Source of the DNA: an uncultured Fibrobacter sp. | GTDB taxonomy: Bacteria > Fibrobacterota > Fibrobacteria > Fibrobacterales > Fibrobacteraceae | Direction: 5' to 3' | DNA: 64,000 nt | NCBI RefSeq assembly: GCF_947305105.1 | Contig: NZ_CAMZCS010000008.1 | Location: 1-64,000 of the forward strand | Shown: piece after piece, positions 50,877-59,860 of the stretch | Layout: every line of letters begins with the position of its first letter | How positions within the stretch are numbered: the stretch's first letter is position 1 | Notes under the pieces: model-generated | Told to the model about the DNA's origin: nothing | Database searches by the model: none | Seen by the model: only the letters and a program-made list of their open reading frames with translations | Position numbers and translations under genes: made by a program

Positions 50877-51659
50877 CTAGAAGAACATGATGGCATCGAG
50901 AACAAAGTCAGCAACAAGAATCATGAGACAACTGGAAACAACCACGTTCATCGTGGCAAGGCCGACACCATGAGCGCCCGCCTTGGAATTGATCCCGTTG
51001 TAATACGCAAGCACAAAAATAATCGTGCCGAACACAATCGACTTGATCATGCCCGACCACAGGTCCATGTTATCGAACAGATACTGCATCCCCGTGTAGT
51101 AGGTGTACGTCGTGATGTCGAGAGCAAGCACGCACACGATCCAGCCCCCGATAAGTGCAAGGGCATTGGATATGGCGGTGAGGCAGGGAATCATCGTGAG
51201 GAACGCGAAATAGCGGGGCATCGCGAGGTAGCGGTAGGTATCCAAGCCGAGCACGGTATAAGCCGACAGTTCTTCTTTTTCCTTCATCGAACCGATTTCG
51301 GCGGCGACAGCGCTACCGACTCGCCCGGCAAGCACAATTGCCGTGAGTAGGGGTCCTAGTTCGATGAGCACCATCTTGCAGGCGGCAGTACCGACAAATT
51401 TGTCAGAAACCAGGTTGTGGAATTCGAATTCGGCCATGACGGTCGCCACCATGCCCGTAAAAACGGACGTCACGAACAGGAGCGGGAGCGACGAGACACC
51501 GATGGAAATCATCTCCTTCACCAGCAGAGACGGGTTCTTGTGGAGGAACCGGAAGCGGAGCAGCGTGCTGAACAAGATGCAGAGGCATTCACCGATGCTG
51601 GAAACAGCACCGACAATAACCTTGCCCACCCAGGCTACTGGACGCACGATCAAGAACAT
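50877..51659 (-). CDS. mlaE: MlaE-type permease
   Basis: 260 residues with five hydrophobic segments. GMVATVMAEFEFHNL, LVLIELGPLLTAIVLAGRVGSAVAAEIGSMKEKEELSAYTVLGLDTYRYLAMPR is the MlaE signature, with the EIGxMKxxEExxAyxxLGxDxxxxL core. Inner-membrane part of the phospholipid transporter, paired with MlaF. Its ATG overlaps the dnaB stop by one base (TAATG), so translation is coupled. Confidence 0.92.
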   Translation of the reverse strand: MFLIVRPVAWVGKVIVGAVSSIGECLCILFSTLLRFRFLHKNPSLLVKEMISIGVSSLPLLFVTSVFTGMVATVMAEFEFHNLVSDKFVGTAACKMVLIELGPLLTAIVLAGRVGSAVAAEIGSMKEKEELSAYTVLGLDTYRYLAMPRYFAFLTMIPCLTAISNALALIGGWIVCVLALDITTYTYYTGMQYLFDNMDLWSGMIKSIVFGTIIFVLAYYNGINSKAGAHGVGLATMNVVVSSCLMILVADFVLDAIMFF

Positions 51660-53068
51660 TAGCCACCCCAGTCCATCGGTCCGAAATCACTACCGTCACC
51701 TTCGTCGCGGTCACTCTGGTAACTGGCCTCCATATCGTCGGTCCAGTCGTAGAAAGTCGTATATTCGGGCATGAAGCAAAGCTTGATGTCTTTAACGGAG
51801 CCGTTACGGTGCTTGGCGACCATCAGTTCGGCATTGTGGATTTCGTCTTCGTGGTGGTTACGCACGTAAGGGCGGTCCACGAACCACACCATGTCGGCGT
51901 CCTGTTCGATAGAGCCCGATTCACGGAGGTCGGAAAGCTGCGGGCGTTCGCGGCCCTTTTCTTCGACCTTACGGCTCAGCTGGGCGAGCGCGATGACCGG
52001 CACGCTCAGTTCCTTCGCCAAAATCTTGAGGCCACGGGAAATGGCACCGATGGCGACCGCGCGGTTTTCTTCGCCTCCAGTCTTCATCAGCTGCAAGTAG
52101 TCGATGACGACCAGGTCGAGCTTGCCCTGACGCTTGAGCTTGCGGGTCTTGCTCATGAGTTCCATGATGCCGAGGTCGGCATTGTCGTCGACAAAGAGCG
52201 GAGCCTGGTTAATCGGCGTGACAAAGGCGATGAGCTTGTTCATCTCGTCGCGGCTCAGCTTGCCATTACGCAACCGGCTCTGGTCTACCTGCGCACGGGA
52301 GCACAAAAGGCGCTGCGCGAGCTGCATGCCGTCCATTTCCAAGCTGAAAAAGGCGACATGCTTGTTGTAGTCAATCGCCGCATTCGCCGCAATCGTAAGG
52401 GCGAAAGAGGTTTTACCGACACCCGGACGGGCAGCCAAAATAATCAAGTCCGAAGGTTGCAGGCCGTTCGTCAGTTCGTCGAGTTCGCTAATGCCCGTGG
52501 GCACGCCCGTGATGCCGTCTTTGCGGTTGTTCAGGCGTTCGAGGAGCGGGGCCACGAACTTGTCGATAGGCCGGAGCGAATCCTTCACCTTCTGTTCGGC
52601 AATGGAAAAGATGGAGCGTTCGGCCGACTGGAGGACTTCGTCGGTATTGACGGTCGAATCCATGGCCTTCTTGATGGTATCGGACGAACTGCGGATGAGC
52701 CTGCGGAGCACGGCCTTGTCGCGGAGGTGGTCGAGTTGCCACGAGACGTTCGCCGAGGAGGCGACCGATTCCATCAAGTCGAAAAGGTATTCCCTGCCGC
52801 CGGCCAGCGTAAGCTTGCCCGCATGGTCCAGTTCAGCAGAAAGCGTAACAAGGTCTATCGGGGTGCCCGCCTTGTACAAATTGGTGAGGGCATTCCAAAT
52901 AAGCTGGTGGCGTTCCATGTAAAAGAAGTCGTCACCGGAGATTTCGGCGGTCGCCGTCTCCATCACGGAAGGGTCGCGAAGAATACCGCCCAGCAGGTAG
53001 CGCTCGGCATCGGTATCCATGGGCATCTGGCGGCCTTCAAAATTCTGTGCAGTTCCGTTTTCTGCCAT
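51659..53068 (-). CDS. dnaB: Replicative DNA helicase
   Basis: 469 residues, the normal length. N-terminal interaction domain (AERYLLGGILRDPSVME), then the RecA-like ATPase: DLIILAARPGVGKTSFALTIA (Walker A), SLEMDGMQLAQRLLCSRA, LDLVVIDYLQLM (Walker B), LSRKVEEKGRERPQLSDLRESGSIEQDADMVWFV and FDWTDD-like end. It unwinds DNA at the replication fork. A TATATT box lies 12 nt before the ATG. Followed without gap by mlaE, an uncommon companion. Confidence 0.97.
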   Translation of the reverse strand: MAENGTAQNFEGRQMPMDTDAERYLLGGILRDPSVMETATAEISGDDFFYMERHQLIWNALTNLYKAGTPIDLVTLSAELDHAGKLTLAGGREYLFDLMESVASSANVSWQLDHLRDKAVLRRLIRSSSDTIKKAMDSTVNTDEVLQSAERSIFSIAEQKVKDSLRPIDKFVAPLLERLNNRKDGITGVPTGISELDELTNGLQPSDLIILAARPGVGKTSFALTIAANAAIDYNKHVAFFSLEMDGMQLAQRLLCSRAQVDQSRLRNGKLSRDEMNKLIAFVTPINQAPLFVDDNADLGIMELMSKTRKLKRQGKLDLVVIDYLQLMKTGGEENRAVAIGAISRGLKILAKELSVPVIALAQLSRKVEEKGRERPQLSDLRESGSIEQDADMVWFVDRPYVRNHHEDEIHNAELMVAKHRNGSVKDIKLCFMPEYTTFYDWTDDMEASYQSDRDEGDGSDFGPMDWGG

Positions 53069-53093
53069 AAATCAAAATAAAATATAGTTACGA

Positions 53094-53966
53094 TTACGTT
53101 TTCGGGAAACGCGACGAACGCGGAATGTGAACCTTCCACGTTAGCCACTTGAGCTGCTTGTCGTTGACCATCGTATAAGGGTCGGCAAGCGCCATCGCGG
53201 GCACTCCGCCAAATTCCAGATCGGAGCCGGCCATGTCGGCGAAGGGCTTTGCCTTGCCGAACACTTGGTAGAACAGAGGTTCACCGAAGGTCACCACGAG
53301 TTGCGGCTGGATAAGCGCAATTTCTTTCGCGAGCATCTTACGCAGGGACGTTTTGAGCAACGGAGAAAGGGGGCGCGGGGCGCCCTTGAAAAAATACGTG
53401 ACGCCGATGGCAGAGGCATCGACATTCAAGTTCGCGAACAGGCGGACAAGCATTTCGCCCGGCGCCCCCTGGAGGAACTTGGCGCAATCCTCCCCCGGCT
53501 GCTGTGCAGGAAGCACGAACAGGAGGTGGGGGTTTTGCGGGCCCGCGTAGCGCGGGAGTTCGGCCCCGTGCGCATAGAGGACGTCTTTCTTGAGCAACGT
53601 ATAAAAGGAATCGAGGGAATCGGCCGATTCGTACTCGGCGACAGTCTTCTTGACTGCGCGCGGGGCGGGCGGCGCGAGCGGGGCCGCAGCAGCGACCGGT
53701 TCGCGGGACGGAGCCGCTGCGGGAGCTGGGGCTCCGAACAGCCCGGAATTGTCGAATATCTCCGAAATCTCGTTCGCCATGGGTGCGGCGGGCGCGGCCG
53801 GTGCGACAGCAGGGCGCACAGGTGCCGGACGGGCGGGAGCCGGAGCCGGGCGCGTTTTGCCACGGGTCAGCGCCCACGGTTCATCCAAAAAAAGCTCGGC
53901 ATCGCCCAGGTCTATCTGACCGCGCAAATAATTCCGGAGTTCACCAAAATCAAATTCTTCTGACAT
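53094..53966 (-). CDS. Uracil-DNA glycosylase superfamily protein (family-4-like, degenerate)
   Basis: 290 residues. The first ~110 are an Ala/Pro-rich linker with no fold. From ~115 a glycosylase-like domain: LLFVLPAQQPGED, GAPGEMLVRLFANLNVDASAIGVTYFFKGAPRPLSP, EIALIQPQLVVTFGEPLFYQV, and a final segment. Family-4 enzymes have GEAPGxxED and a [4Fe-4S] cluster from four Cys; here the first motif reads LPAQQPGED and the cluster Cys are missing, so DNA repair activity is uncertain. Located between coaBC and dnaB. Confidence 0.65.
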   Translation of the reverse strand: MSEEFDFGELRNYLRGQIDLGDAELFLDEPWALTRGKTRPAPAPARPAPVRPAVAPAAPAAPMANEISEIFDNSGLFGAPAPAAAPSREPVAAAAPLAPPAPRAVKKTVAEYESADSLDSFYTLLKKDVLYAHGAELPRYAGPQNPHLLFVLPAQQPGEDCAKFLQGAPGEMLVRLFANLNVDASAIGVTYFFKGAPRPLSPLLKTSLRKMLAKEIALIQPQLVVTFGEPLFYQVFGKAKPFADMAGSDLEFGGVPAMALADPYTMVNDKQLKWLTWKVHIPRSSRFPKT

Positions 53967-53978
53967 CGCAAAACCTAT

Positions 53979-55412
53979 CTAGCCGAGTTCGTTCAAAACA
54001 AAATGTACAATTTCCTGGGCCAGGTCCACCTTGGAGCCCATGTGCATCTCGGGAATCCCGGCATGGGGGCGCACCAGCGCATAGCGCACGCAGTCGTGGC
54101 CAAAGCCCGAGTCGCTTGCGACTGGGGCGTTGAGGAGCAGCGCGTCGGCGCCGCTCTTTTCGAGTTTTTCGGCAGCATGCTGCTTAAAATTGTCGGTTTC
54201 GAGCGCGAAGCCGACAATCACCTGGCGGCGGGCATCACCCGCAGCGTCTGTGGCACGGGATGCGCGCGCCGCAGTGCAGTCACGCAAGATGTTCGGGTTG
54301 GGAACAAGCTCAATCGTGAGCTGGCTCCGGCTATCCTTGATTTTCGAATCGGCCGCGTGGGCGGGGCGGTAGTCCGCTACCGCCGCGCAATGCACGACGG
54401 CGTCCACACTCTCGAGCCGAGACATCACGGCGTCGTGCATCTCCCGGGCGCTTTGGACGCGGGAAACCGCGACACCGCCCGGGAACGCGGCCTCCATCGG
54501 GCCCGCGACGACTTCGACCTCGAAGCCGTTGGCGTAAAATACCGAGGCAAGCGCGACGGCCGTCTTGCCGCTGCTGCGGTTGGAAATGTAACGTACCGGA
54601 TCAATCGCCTCTTCGGTACGGCCGGCAGTGAGGAGCACCTTCTTGCCGTGACCGGGGAGCGACGGATCCTGCGTGGGGTCAATATCCTGAGCGACGGGAA
54701 AAGCCGGCGGTTCGGGGGCGTTGCGGGGGTGTCCCCCGCTTGCTTCGGCGTTGCTCAGCACAGGAGAAGGGGTAGCGGAAGACGCGCCAGCGGCTGAAGC
54801 GAGGGGAAAGCCTTCCCCTTTCTCAGCAACGTTCACTTCGGCAGGCTCAGTGAACTTGTTGGTTGTCAAAGCTCGTCTATCGTCTAAATACGCCACTATC
54901 TCCGCCGGTTCCATCAGGCGGCCTTGCCCGACTTCGCCACAGGCGAGTTCACCGGCCGGAGATTCGAGCACGGTCGTCTCTTCGAAGCCGCGCAAAATTT
55001 CGAGGTTGCGCTTTACGGCGGGGCTGTTGTACATCGCGACGTTCATCGCGGGGGCAATTACACGCGGGCACGTGCAGCTCATGAAGCAGAGGCTCACTGG
55101 GTCGTCGGCGATGCCACAGGCGAACTTGCCGATGACATTCGCGGTCGCGGGCACCACCAGGTAGAGGTCTGCCCAGCGCGGGAAATCGATATGCTGGAAA
55201 GGGCGCGCCTCGACGGCGCCGTTCTTGAGGTAGACGGGACACTTGGAGAGGCTCGCGAATGTAAGCGGGGCGACGAATTCGGTGGCAGCATCGGTCATGC
55301 ACACGCGCACCGTAGCACCCTTCTTCTGCAAAAGGCGCAACAGCTCGCAGCTCTTGTACACGGCGATTCCGCCCGAGACTCCGAGGAGGATTTTCTTTCC
55401 AGCAAGATTCAT
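53979..55412 (-). CDS. coaBC: Bifunctional phosphopantothenoylcysteine decarboxylase / phosphopantothenate-cysteine ligase
   Basis: 477 residues making two consecutive steps of coenzyme A synthesis. The CoaC half (to ~185) has KKILLGVSGGIAVYKSCELLRLL, FQHIDFPRWADLYLVVPATANVIGKFACGIADD and PAMNVAMYNSPAV with the catalytic residues. The CoaB half (from ~260) begins KVLLTAGRTEEAIDPVRYISNRSSGKTAVALA and includes AVADYRP. Between them are ~70 extra residues (ALTTNKFTEPAEVNVAEKGE, then ASSATPSPVLSNAEA, then GHPRNAPE) encoded by a palindromic repeat. The ATG at 55412 was preferred to the TTG at 55421. Confidence 0.95.
   Translation of the reverse strand: MNLAGKKILLGVSGGIAVYKSCELLRLLQKKGATVRVCMTDAATEFVAPLTFASLSKCPVYLKNGAVEARPFQHIDFPRWADLYLVVPATANVIGKFACGIADDPVSLCFMSCTCPRVIAPAMNVAMYNSPAVKRNLEILRGFEETTVLESPAGELACGEVGQGRLMEPAEIVAYLDDRRALTTNKFTEPAEVNVAEKGEGFPLASAAGASSATPSPVLSNAEASGGHPRNAPEPPAFPVAQDIDPTQDPSLPGHGKKVLLTAGRTEEAIDPVRYISNRSSGKTAVALASVFYANGFEVEVVAGPMEAAFPGGVAVSRVQSAREMHDAVMSRLESVDAVVHCAAVADYRPAHAADSKIKDSRSQLTIELVPNPNILRDCTAARASRATDAAGDARRQVIVGFALETDNFKQHAAEKLEKSGADALLLNAPVASDSGFGHDCVRYALVRPHAGIPEMHMGSKVDLAQEIVHFVLNELG
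54718..54870. repeat. REP-like palindromic insertion inside coaBC
   Basis: Three hairpins in a row within the coaBC reading frame: GCGGGGG-TGT-CCCCCGC (54723-54739), AGGGGAA-AGCC-TTCCCCT (54802-54819), and GTTCAC...GTGAAC around TTCGGCAGGCTCA (54831-54855). The last carries the CTTCGGCAGGCTCAGTGAAC motif of common bacterial extragenic palindromes. It encodes the linker between the two enzymes. Its length keeps the frame. Confidence 0.7.
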
Positions 55413-55430
55413 AGGATGCAAGATAGAAAA

Positions 55431-55844
55431 TTAGTCGCCGCAGGCATCGCCCCATACAGCCCTGTCGCAAGCGGAGTTCACATTATTTGCTTTTGCAGTG
55501 GAATTCGGCTTTTTCCCTTTATCGGAATCGACGAATTCAATCACCGTTCCAAATGCCTTGGCCTTATCGCAGAAGGTTCCTTCTGATTGAGATACGGTAA
55601 TATTTGCGATAGCCTGGGAGCCTTTCAGATTTGCCTTCTTGAACAATTCTTCAATGGCCGCATTTCGGGCAATCCCGCTATTGAAACAACGGGATGTCGA
55701 GGCTTCGACATTTTTTATAACGACAAAGTTCGCTTCGGACAGAACGACGTTCGTTTGGAATTCGTTGTGCGTGTAAAACGATTCCATCTGGGTCGTGCAT
55801 GCAGACAGAATTGCCAGGACAAATATTAAAAGTAATTTTTTCAT
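55431..55844 (-). CDS. Small lipoprotein, unknown
   Basis: 137 residues from the ATG at 55844. KKLLLIFVLAILSACTTQ gives the lipobox (Cys16). A short alpha/beta domain follows with six Cys near ends, e.g. TSRCFNSGIA and GTFCDKAKAF, resembling Rcs-type or TrbI-like small periplasmic folds only vaguely. Third gene of a unit with the two envelope genes upstream; the ATG sits 8 bp past the stop of the preceding gene. Confidence 0.72.
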   Translation of the reverse strand: MKKLLLIFVLAILSACTTQMESFYTHNEFQTNVVLSEANFVVIKNVEASTSRCFNSGIARNAAIEELFKKANLKGSQAIANITVSQSEGTFCDKAKAFGTVIEFVDSDKGKKPNSTAKANNVNSACDRAVWGDACGD

Positions 55845-55852
55845 ATTACCTC

Positions 55853-56584
55853 TCAATATAAATACCAGTTCCACTCCAGTTCATAATTGGAGGCTTTGCT
55901 ATCTTGCTGATAAACCTTTTCTCTTGGATCAAGCAAACCGACACTTTGGACAATATAGCAAGAACCTGTCGACATTTTGTCATCCGAAATTGGGTCATAG
56001 TCATAAACAATCGGACATACTGAAATGGCGTAGGTATTGCGAGGCAAACTCCAGACCTCGCTGGAATCTCCCCTCCACACAGAAAGATTCGTCTTGTCCG
56101 ATACGCTGTCGAAAAACCTTGATGTCTTTACAGACATCAGAGTATCGCCGACGCTGTCTGTCGCCATTATCCTAAAATAAATGATGGGGTCACCGTCTGT
56201 TTTGCTTGACGTTCCTTCATAAGATTTCAGCTGATGGTAGTAGGTAAGAGTCAGTTTCATCAGCATTCCTTTGGAAAGATACTCAAACCAGGCAGAAGAC
56301 GAAGAGCTATAAGAGGATGAAGAGCGATAATAGGAAGACGAGTAACGTGAAGACGAGTAACGTGAAGACGAATAACGCGAAGAAGATGAACTTAAAAAGG
56401 AGCTAGAACTCAAAACGCTGCTAGATGAACTTTTTACCCAGAATGAACTGGAAGAAGATTTTTTTGTCAGCGATACACCATATTCATCAACAGTATCAAC
56501 ATACACAGTTGTGGAGTGAGGCGATTCTATATCGCCACAACTATACAGGCACAAGACAAGCAACAATCCAAGCAGCAACTTCAT
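55853..56584 (-). CDS. Lipoprotein with RYSSS-repeat linker
   Basis: 243 residues. Lipobox in LLLVLCLYSCGD (Cys16). From ~40 to ~100 is a Ser-rich linker made partly of SSRYSSSRYSSSRYSSSYY repeats, then a compact beta-rich domain (LSKGMLMKLTLTYYHQLKSYEGT...) with no recognised family. Three bp after the gene upstream, so co-expressed. The Tyr/Arg-bearing variant of the Ser linker differs from lipoproteins A-C. Confidence 0.75.
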   Translation of the reverse strand: MKLLLGLLLVLCLYSCGDIESPHSTTVYVDTVDEYGVSLTKKSSSSSFWVKSSSSSVLSSSSFLSSSSSRYSSSRYSSSRYSSSYYRSSSSYSSSSSAWFEYLSKGMLMKLTLTYYHQLKSYEGTSSKTDGDPIIYFRIMATDSVGDTLMSVKTSRFFDSVSDKTNLSVWRGDSSEVWSLPRNTYAISVCPIVYDYDPISDDKMSTGSCYIVQSVGLLDPREKVYQQDSKASNYELEWNWYLY

Positions 56585-56587
56585 TTT

Positions 56588-57847
56588 CTAGAACCCATAG
56601 GCTACGTAAGGGGTTATTGCAAACATTCTATTGCCACACAACTCATCCAAAAAATCCAGCCACACCTGCTCAAATTTCACGCCGAATTCCAGGTTCGATT
56701 TTCCTATAACGTTGTAATCAAAGCCTAGAGCGACGTCAAAGACGAGCCCCAAATGATAGGATTCACCTATTCGATGGCCTAAACTAGTAATCGCATTCCA
56801 TGTTTGATTACTTCCCCAGCCTTCTTCACCAAAGGTCTCTACATCAGCAAAGATGGGCCCAAGCCCACCTTGAACAAACAGGTTCCATTTTCTTGTGGGC
56901 TGCGTTTCCATCAAATTAAATTTTAGGTTACCCGCCAAAGCAAGGAACCAATCTGAATCGTTAATTCCAAAACTGACAGAATACACTTGAGACAATCGTG
57001 TGATTATAGGCGATTCGTACGCATAGCCCAAATAGAATTGGTTGCTGCTACTCTGCTCCTCGGTAGTATATTCTTTCCCCGTACGGTAAATATCATATTT
57101 TCTATCGTAATAGCTTGTACCGTAATAATAGTCTGAACCATAATAGTAGTCGTCTCTAGGCGAAGCCGTCATATAGTATTCCGCATGCCTACGCAAAAAG
57201 AAGAGATCTGCAAATGAAAAACCAACCATAATATAATGGAAGGATTTTTTCGGCAGATTAGCGTCCGCCCGCACAACGGTATCCACGATCATAACCGTAT
57301 TTATCTTAACAATCGTATCGACCTTCGCAACAGTATCAATCCTTACGATAGTGTCGACTTTCGCAATAGTATCTACTCTCGCAACAGTATCGACTCTTGT
57401 GACGGTATCCCTCTTTGTTACAGAATCTACCTTTACCAAAGGTTCCTCACTAGGAACTTCGCTCACATCGGCGACACCAGATGCAACCGGGATACTTTTT
57501 AATACCACACCAACAACCTGCCGGATGGCATCGTTCAACATGGATGCATTGCTTACGTTAACAACCTCTTTTTTGTAAAAAGAGTTCAAGCCCCTTACCT
57601 CGGCCCCCACCATCAGGGAGCCTTTGGGATTCAGCACCGAAACAAGCAAAGCATAGTCGGCTTTTTCAACCGATCTGTATCCTGTCTCTTGAACTGCATT
57701 CAACACCTGAACCGTTATTGTCGTGTACAACTTCTCGTTGGGCAAGTTCGGGGCGTTCAAAGGCAAAACCTTAACGTCGGCACCAAAAGAAGCCGTGAAG
57801 AGAACAAAAAACAGGGCTATCAGACAACGCCTTAACAAACAACTCAT
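56588..57847 (-). CDS. Envelope protein with VDT hexapeptide repeats and a beta-rich C-terminus
   Basis: 419 residues. Signal peptide MSCLLRRCLIALFFVLFTASFGA. A first domain (~25-125), VKVLPLNAPNLPNEKLYTTI...VEKADYALLVSVL, looks like the N-terminal fold of CsgG/TolB-type accessory proteins. Then seven tandem hexapeptides of the form VDTVAR / VDTIAK / VDTIVR (about 140-190) make a stiff spacer, and ~220 residues of Tyr/Phe-rich beta structure (HYIMVGFSFADLFFLRRH...) suggest an outer-membrane barrel. Function unknown; first gene of the three-gene unit ending at 55431. Confidence 0.75.
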   Translation of the reverse strand: MSCLLRRCLIALFFVLFTASFGADVKVLPLNAPNLPNEKLYTTITVQVLNAVQETGYRSVEKADYALLVSVLNPKGSLMVGAEVRGLNSFYKKEVVNVSNASMLNDAIRQVVGVVLKSIPVASGVADVSEVPSEEPLVKVDSVTKRDTVTRVDTVARVDTIAKVDTIVRIDTVAKVDTIVKINTVMIVDTVVRADANLPKKSFHYIMVGFSFADLFFLRRHAEYYMTASPRDDYYYGSDYYYGTSYYDRKYDIYRTGKEYTTEEQSSSNQFYLGYAYESPIITRLSQVYSVSFGINDSDWFLALAGNLKFNLMETQPTRKWNLFVQGGLGPIFADVETFGEEGWGSNQTWNAITSLGHRIGESYHLGLVFDVALGFDYNVIGKSNLEFGVKFEQVWLDFLDELCGNRMFAITPYVAYGF

Positions 57848-57911
57848 AAAAAGTAAGATAGAAAGATTAATGAAAAATTTTTATGGAAAGCGAAAAGTGA
57901 AAGGCAAATGA

Positions 57912-57948
57912 CAAAAAAAAGAAACCCCGCGGTTTTACCCACGGGATT
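57912..57948 (-). terminator. Terminator of rpsA
   Basis: Stem AAACCCCGCGG / CCACGGGATT (G-T pairs) followed on the minus strand by TTTCTTTTTTTT. It lies ~100 bp after the rpsA stop, past the repeat at 57959-58042. Confidence 0.65.
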
Positions 57949-57958
57949 CCTTAAAGTA

Positions 57959-58042
57959 ATTAGTGGTTGGTGGTTAGTGATTAGGATTTATAATCGTGAC
58001 GAAGTCGCCCTAACCACTGTTTACTAACCACTGCTTACTATA
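57959..58042. repeat. TTAGTGG-type inverted repeat between rpsA and its terminator
   Basis: TAGTGGTTGGTGGTTAGTGATTAGG on one side and CCTAACCACTGTTTACTAACC on the other can pair, with a small hairpin (GACGAAGTC) in the loop. Resembles the CTAG-rich copies at 4897, 59861 and 63151 in style and position between genes. Confidence 0.5.
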
Positions 58043-58044
58043 AA

Positions 58045-59838
58045 TTAAGCCTCTTCGGCCGGCTTTTCAGCGGCTTCTTCGGCCGGCTTTTCAGCCTTCT
58101 TCTTGGAGGCCTTCTTCTTCGGAGCGACAGCGTCACCGATCGTGGTGCCGTTTTCGCCCGGCTTGTGGGAGTCCATCCAAGCAGCGAGCTCGGCGGATTC
58201 GCGGTTCTTGAAGTAGTCCACCACGGAGAGGAAGATCTTGCGGTTGTTCTGATCGATTTCGGTCACGACAGCCGGAACTTCGTCGCCAACCTTGAACGCA
58301 TCGGCCGGAACCTTGATGTATTCGGTGGTGAGCTTGGAGACCGGGATGAAGCCTTCGATACCGTCGGCGAGTTCAACCACGACGCCGCGGTCGAGCATGC
58401 GGACAATCTTGCCCTTGACTTCGGAGTCAACCGGGTAAGTGGTCTCGATGGAATCCCACGGGTCTTCGGTGAGGTGCTTCATGGACAGAGAAATGCGGCG
58501 CTTTTCCTTATCGACGGCGAGCACGACGCATTCAACCTTGTCACCCTTCTTGACCATTTCGTTCGGGTGAGTGATCTTCTTGGTCCAGGACATGTCGGAC
58601 ACGTGGATGAGGCCGTCCACACCTTCCTTGATTTCGACGAAGGCGCCGAAGGAAGCGATATTGCGGATTTCGCCGACCACGCGGGCACCCGGGGGAAGTT
58701 CAGTTTCGATGGAATCCCACGGATCGCTTTCGAGCTGCTTCATGCCGAGAGAGATGCGTTCGGCATCTTCTTCGACCTTGAGAACGACAGCTTCGACTTC
58801 CTGACCAACGGTGAGGATCTTGGACGGGTGCTTGACATGCTGCGTCCAGGACATTTCGGAAACGTGGATGAGGCCTTCGACGCCAGAATCCAGTTCGACG
58901 AATGCACCGTAATCGGTAATGGAAACAACCTTACCCTTAACGATGGCGCCTTCCGGATAACGTTCGGCGATGTCCTTCCACGGATGCGGCTTAAGCTGCT
59001 TCATGCCGAGAGAGATACGTTCCTTCTTGTCGTTGAAGTCGAGCACCATGACTTCGACTTCCTGGCCGAGCTGGACCATTTCGGTCGGGTGGTTGATGCG
59101 CTTGTAGCTCATGTCGGTGATGTGGAGGAGGCCGTCTACGCCGCCAAGGTCGATGAACGCACCGAAGTCGGTGATGTTCTTGACGATACCCTTGCGGACC
59201 TGACCCTTCTCGAGAGTTTCGAGAACGTCGCCACGCTGCTTGTTGCGTTCTTCTTCGAGAACAACACGGCGAGAAACGACGATGTTGCGGCGGGCCTTGT
59301 TGACCTTGATAACCTTGAGGTCGTATTCCTGACCAATGAGGGCGTTGATATCCGGGATCTGACGGAGGTCGATCTGGGAACCCGGGAGGAAGGCGTCGAT
59401 GCCGAACAGGTCGACAACCACACCGCCCTTGATACGCTTGGTGAGCGTACCGCGCACGACTTCGTTGTTTTCGAAAGCGGCGTGGATGCGGTCCCACACG
59501 CGCACGAAGTCGGCCTTCTGCTTCGAAAGGATGAGACGGCCGTCTTCATCTTCGAGCTTTTCGACAAACACTTCGATTTCGGAACCGATTTCGAGGGAGT
59601 CCGTGTCCTTGAATTCGGCACGGTCGATAACACCTTCGGACTTGTAGTTGACGTCGATCAGGACTTCCTGCTCGTTCACCTGGCTGATCTTGCCCATGAC
59701 GAGCTTGCCCTGTTCGAGGCAATCCATACCGGCATACACGTCGGCGTTCTGCTTGCGGAAGTCCGGGCTGCATTCGCCCTGAGCGGCGAGGATTTCAGCG
59801 AGATCTTCTTGAGTTCCGAATTTGAGATTTTGAGACAT
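58045..59838 (-). CDS. rpsA: 30S ribosomal protein S1
   Basis: 597 residues with six S1 RNA-binding domains; repeated signatures such as GIVKNITDFGAFIDLGGVDGLLHITDMSYKR, GKVVSITDYGAFVELDSGVEGLIHVSEMSW and GEIRNIASFGAFVEIKEGVDGLIHVSDMSW are clear. It binds mRNA leaders at the 30S subunit. The alanine/lysine/glutamate tail (KKKASKKKAEKPAEEAAEKP) is repetitive. It follows cmk, the classical cmk-rpsA order. In an organism with many leaderless transcripts S1 dependence would differ between genes, but that is not tested here. Confidence 0.97.
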   Translation of the reverse strand: MSQNLKFGTQEDLAEILAAQGECSPDFRKQNADVYAGMDCLEQGKLVMGKISQVNEQEVLIDVNYKSEGVIDRAEFKDTDSLEIGSEIEVFVEKLEDEDGRLILSKQKADFVRVWDRIHAAFENNEVVRGTLTKRIKGGVVVDLFGIDAFLPGSQIDLRQIPDINALIGQEYDLKVIKVNKARRNIVVSRRVVLEEERNKQRGDVLETLEKGQVRKGIVKNITDFGAFIDLGGVDGLLHITDMSYKRINHPTEMVQLGQEVEVMVLDFNDKKERISLGMKQLKPHPWKDIAERYPEGAIVKGKVVSITDYGAFVELDSGVEGLIHVSEMSWTQHVKHPSKILTVGQEVEAVVLKVEEDAERISLGMKQLESDPWDSIETELPPGARVVGEIRNIASFGAFVEIKEGVDGLIHVSDMSWTKKITHPNEMVKKGDKVECVVLAVDKEKRRISLSMKHLTEDPWDSIETTYPVDSEVKGKIVRMLDRGVVVELADGIEGFIPVSKLTTEYIKVPADAFKVGDEVPAVVTEIDQNNRKIFLSVVDYFKNRESAELAAWMDSHKPGENGTTIGDAVAPKKKASKKKAEKPAEEAAEKPAEEA

Positions 59839-59860
59839 ATGATTTTTTTCTTGGAATTCG

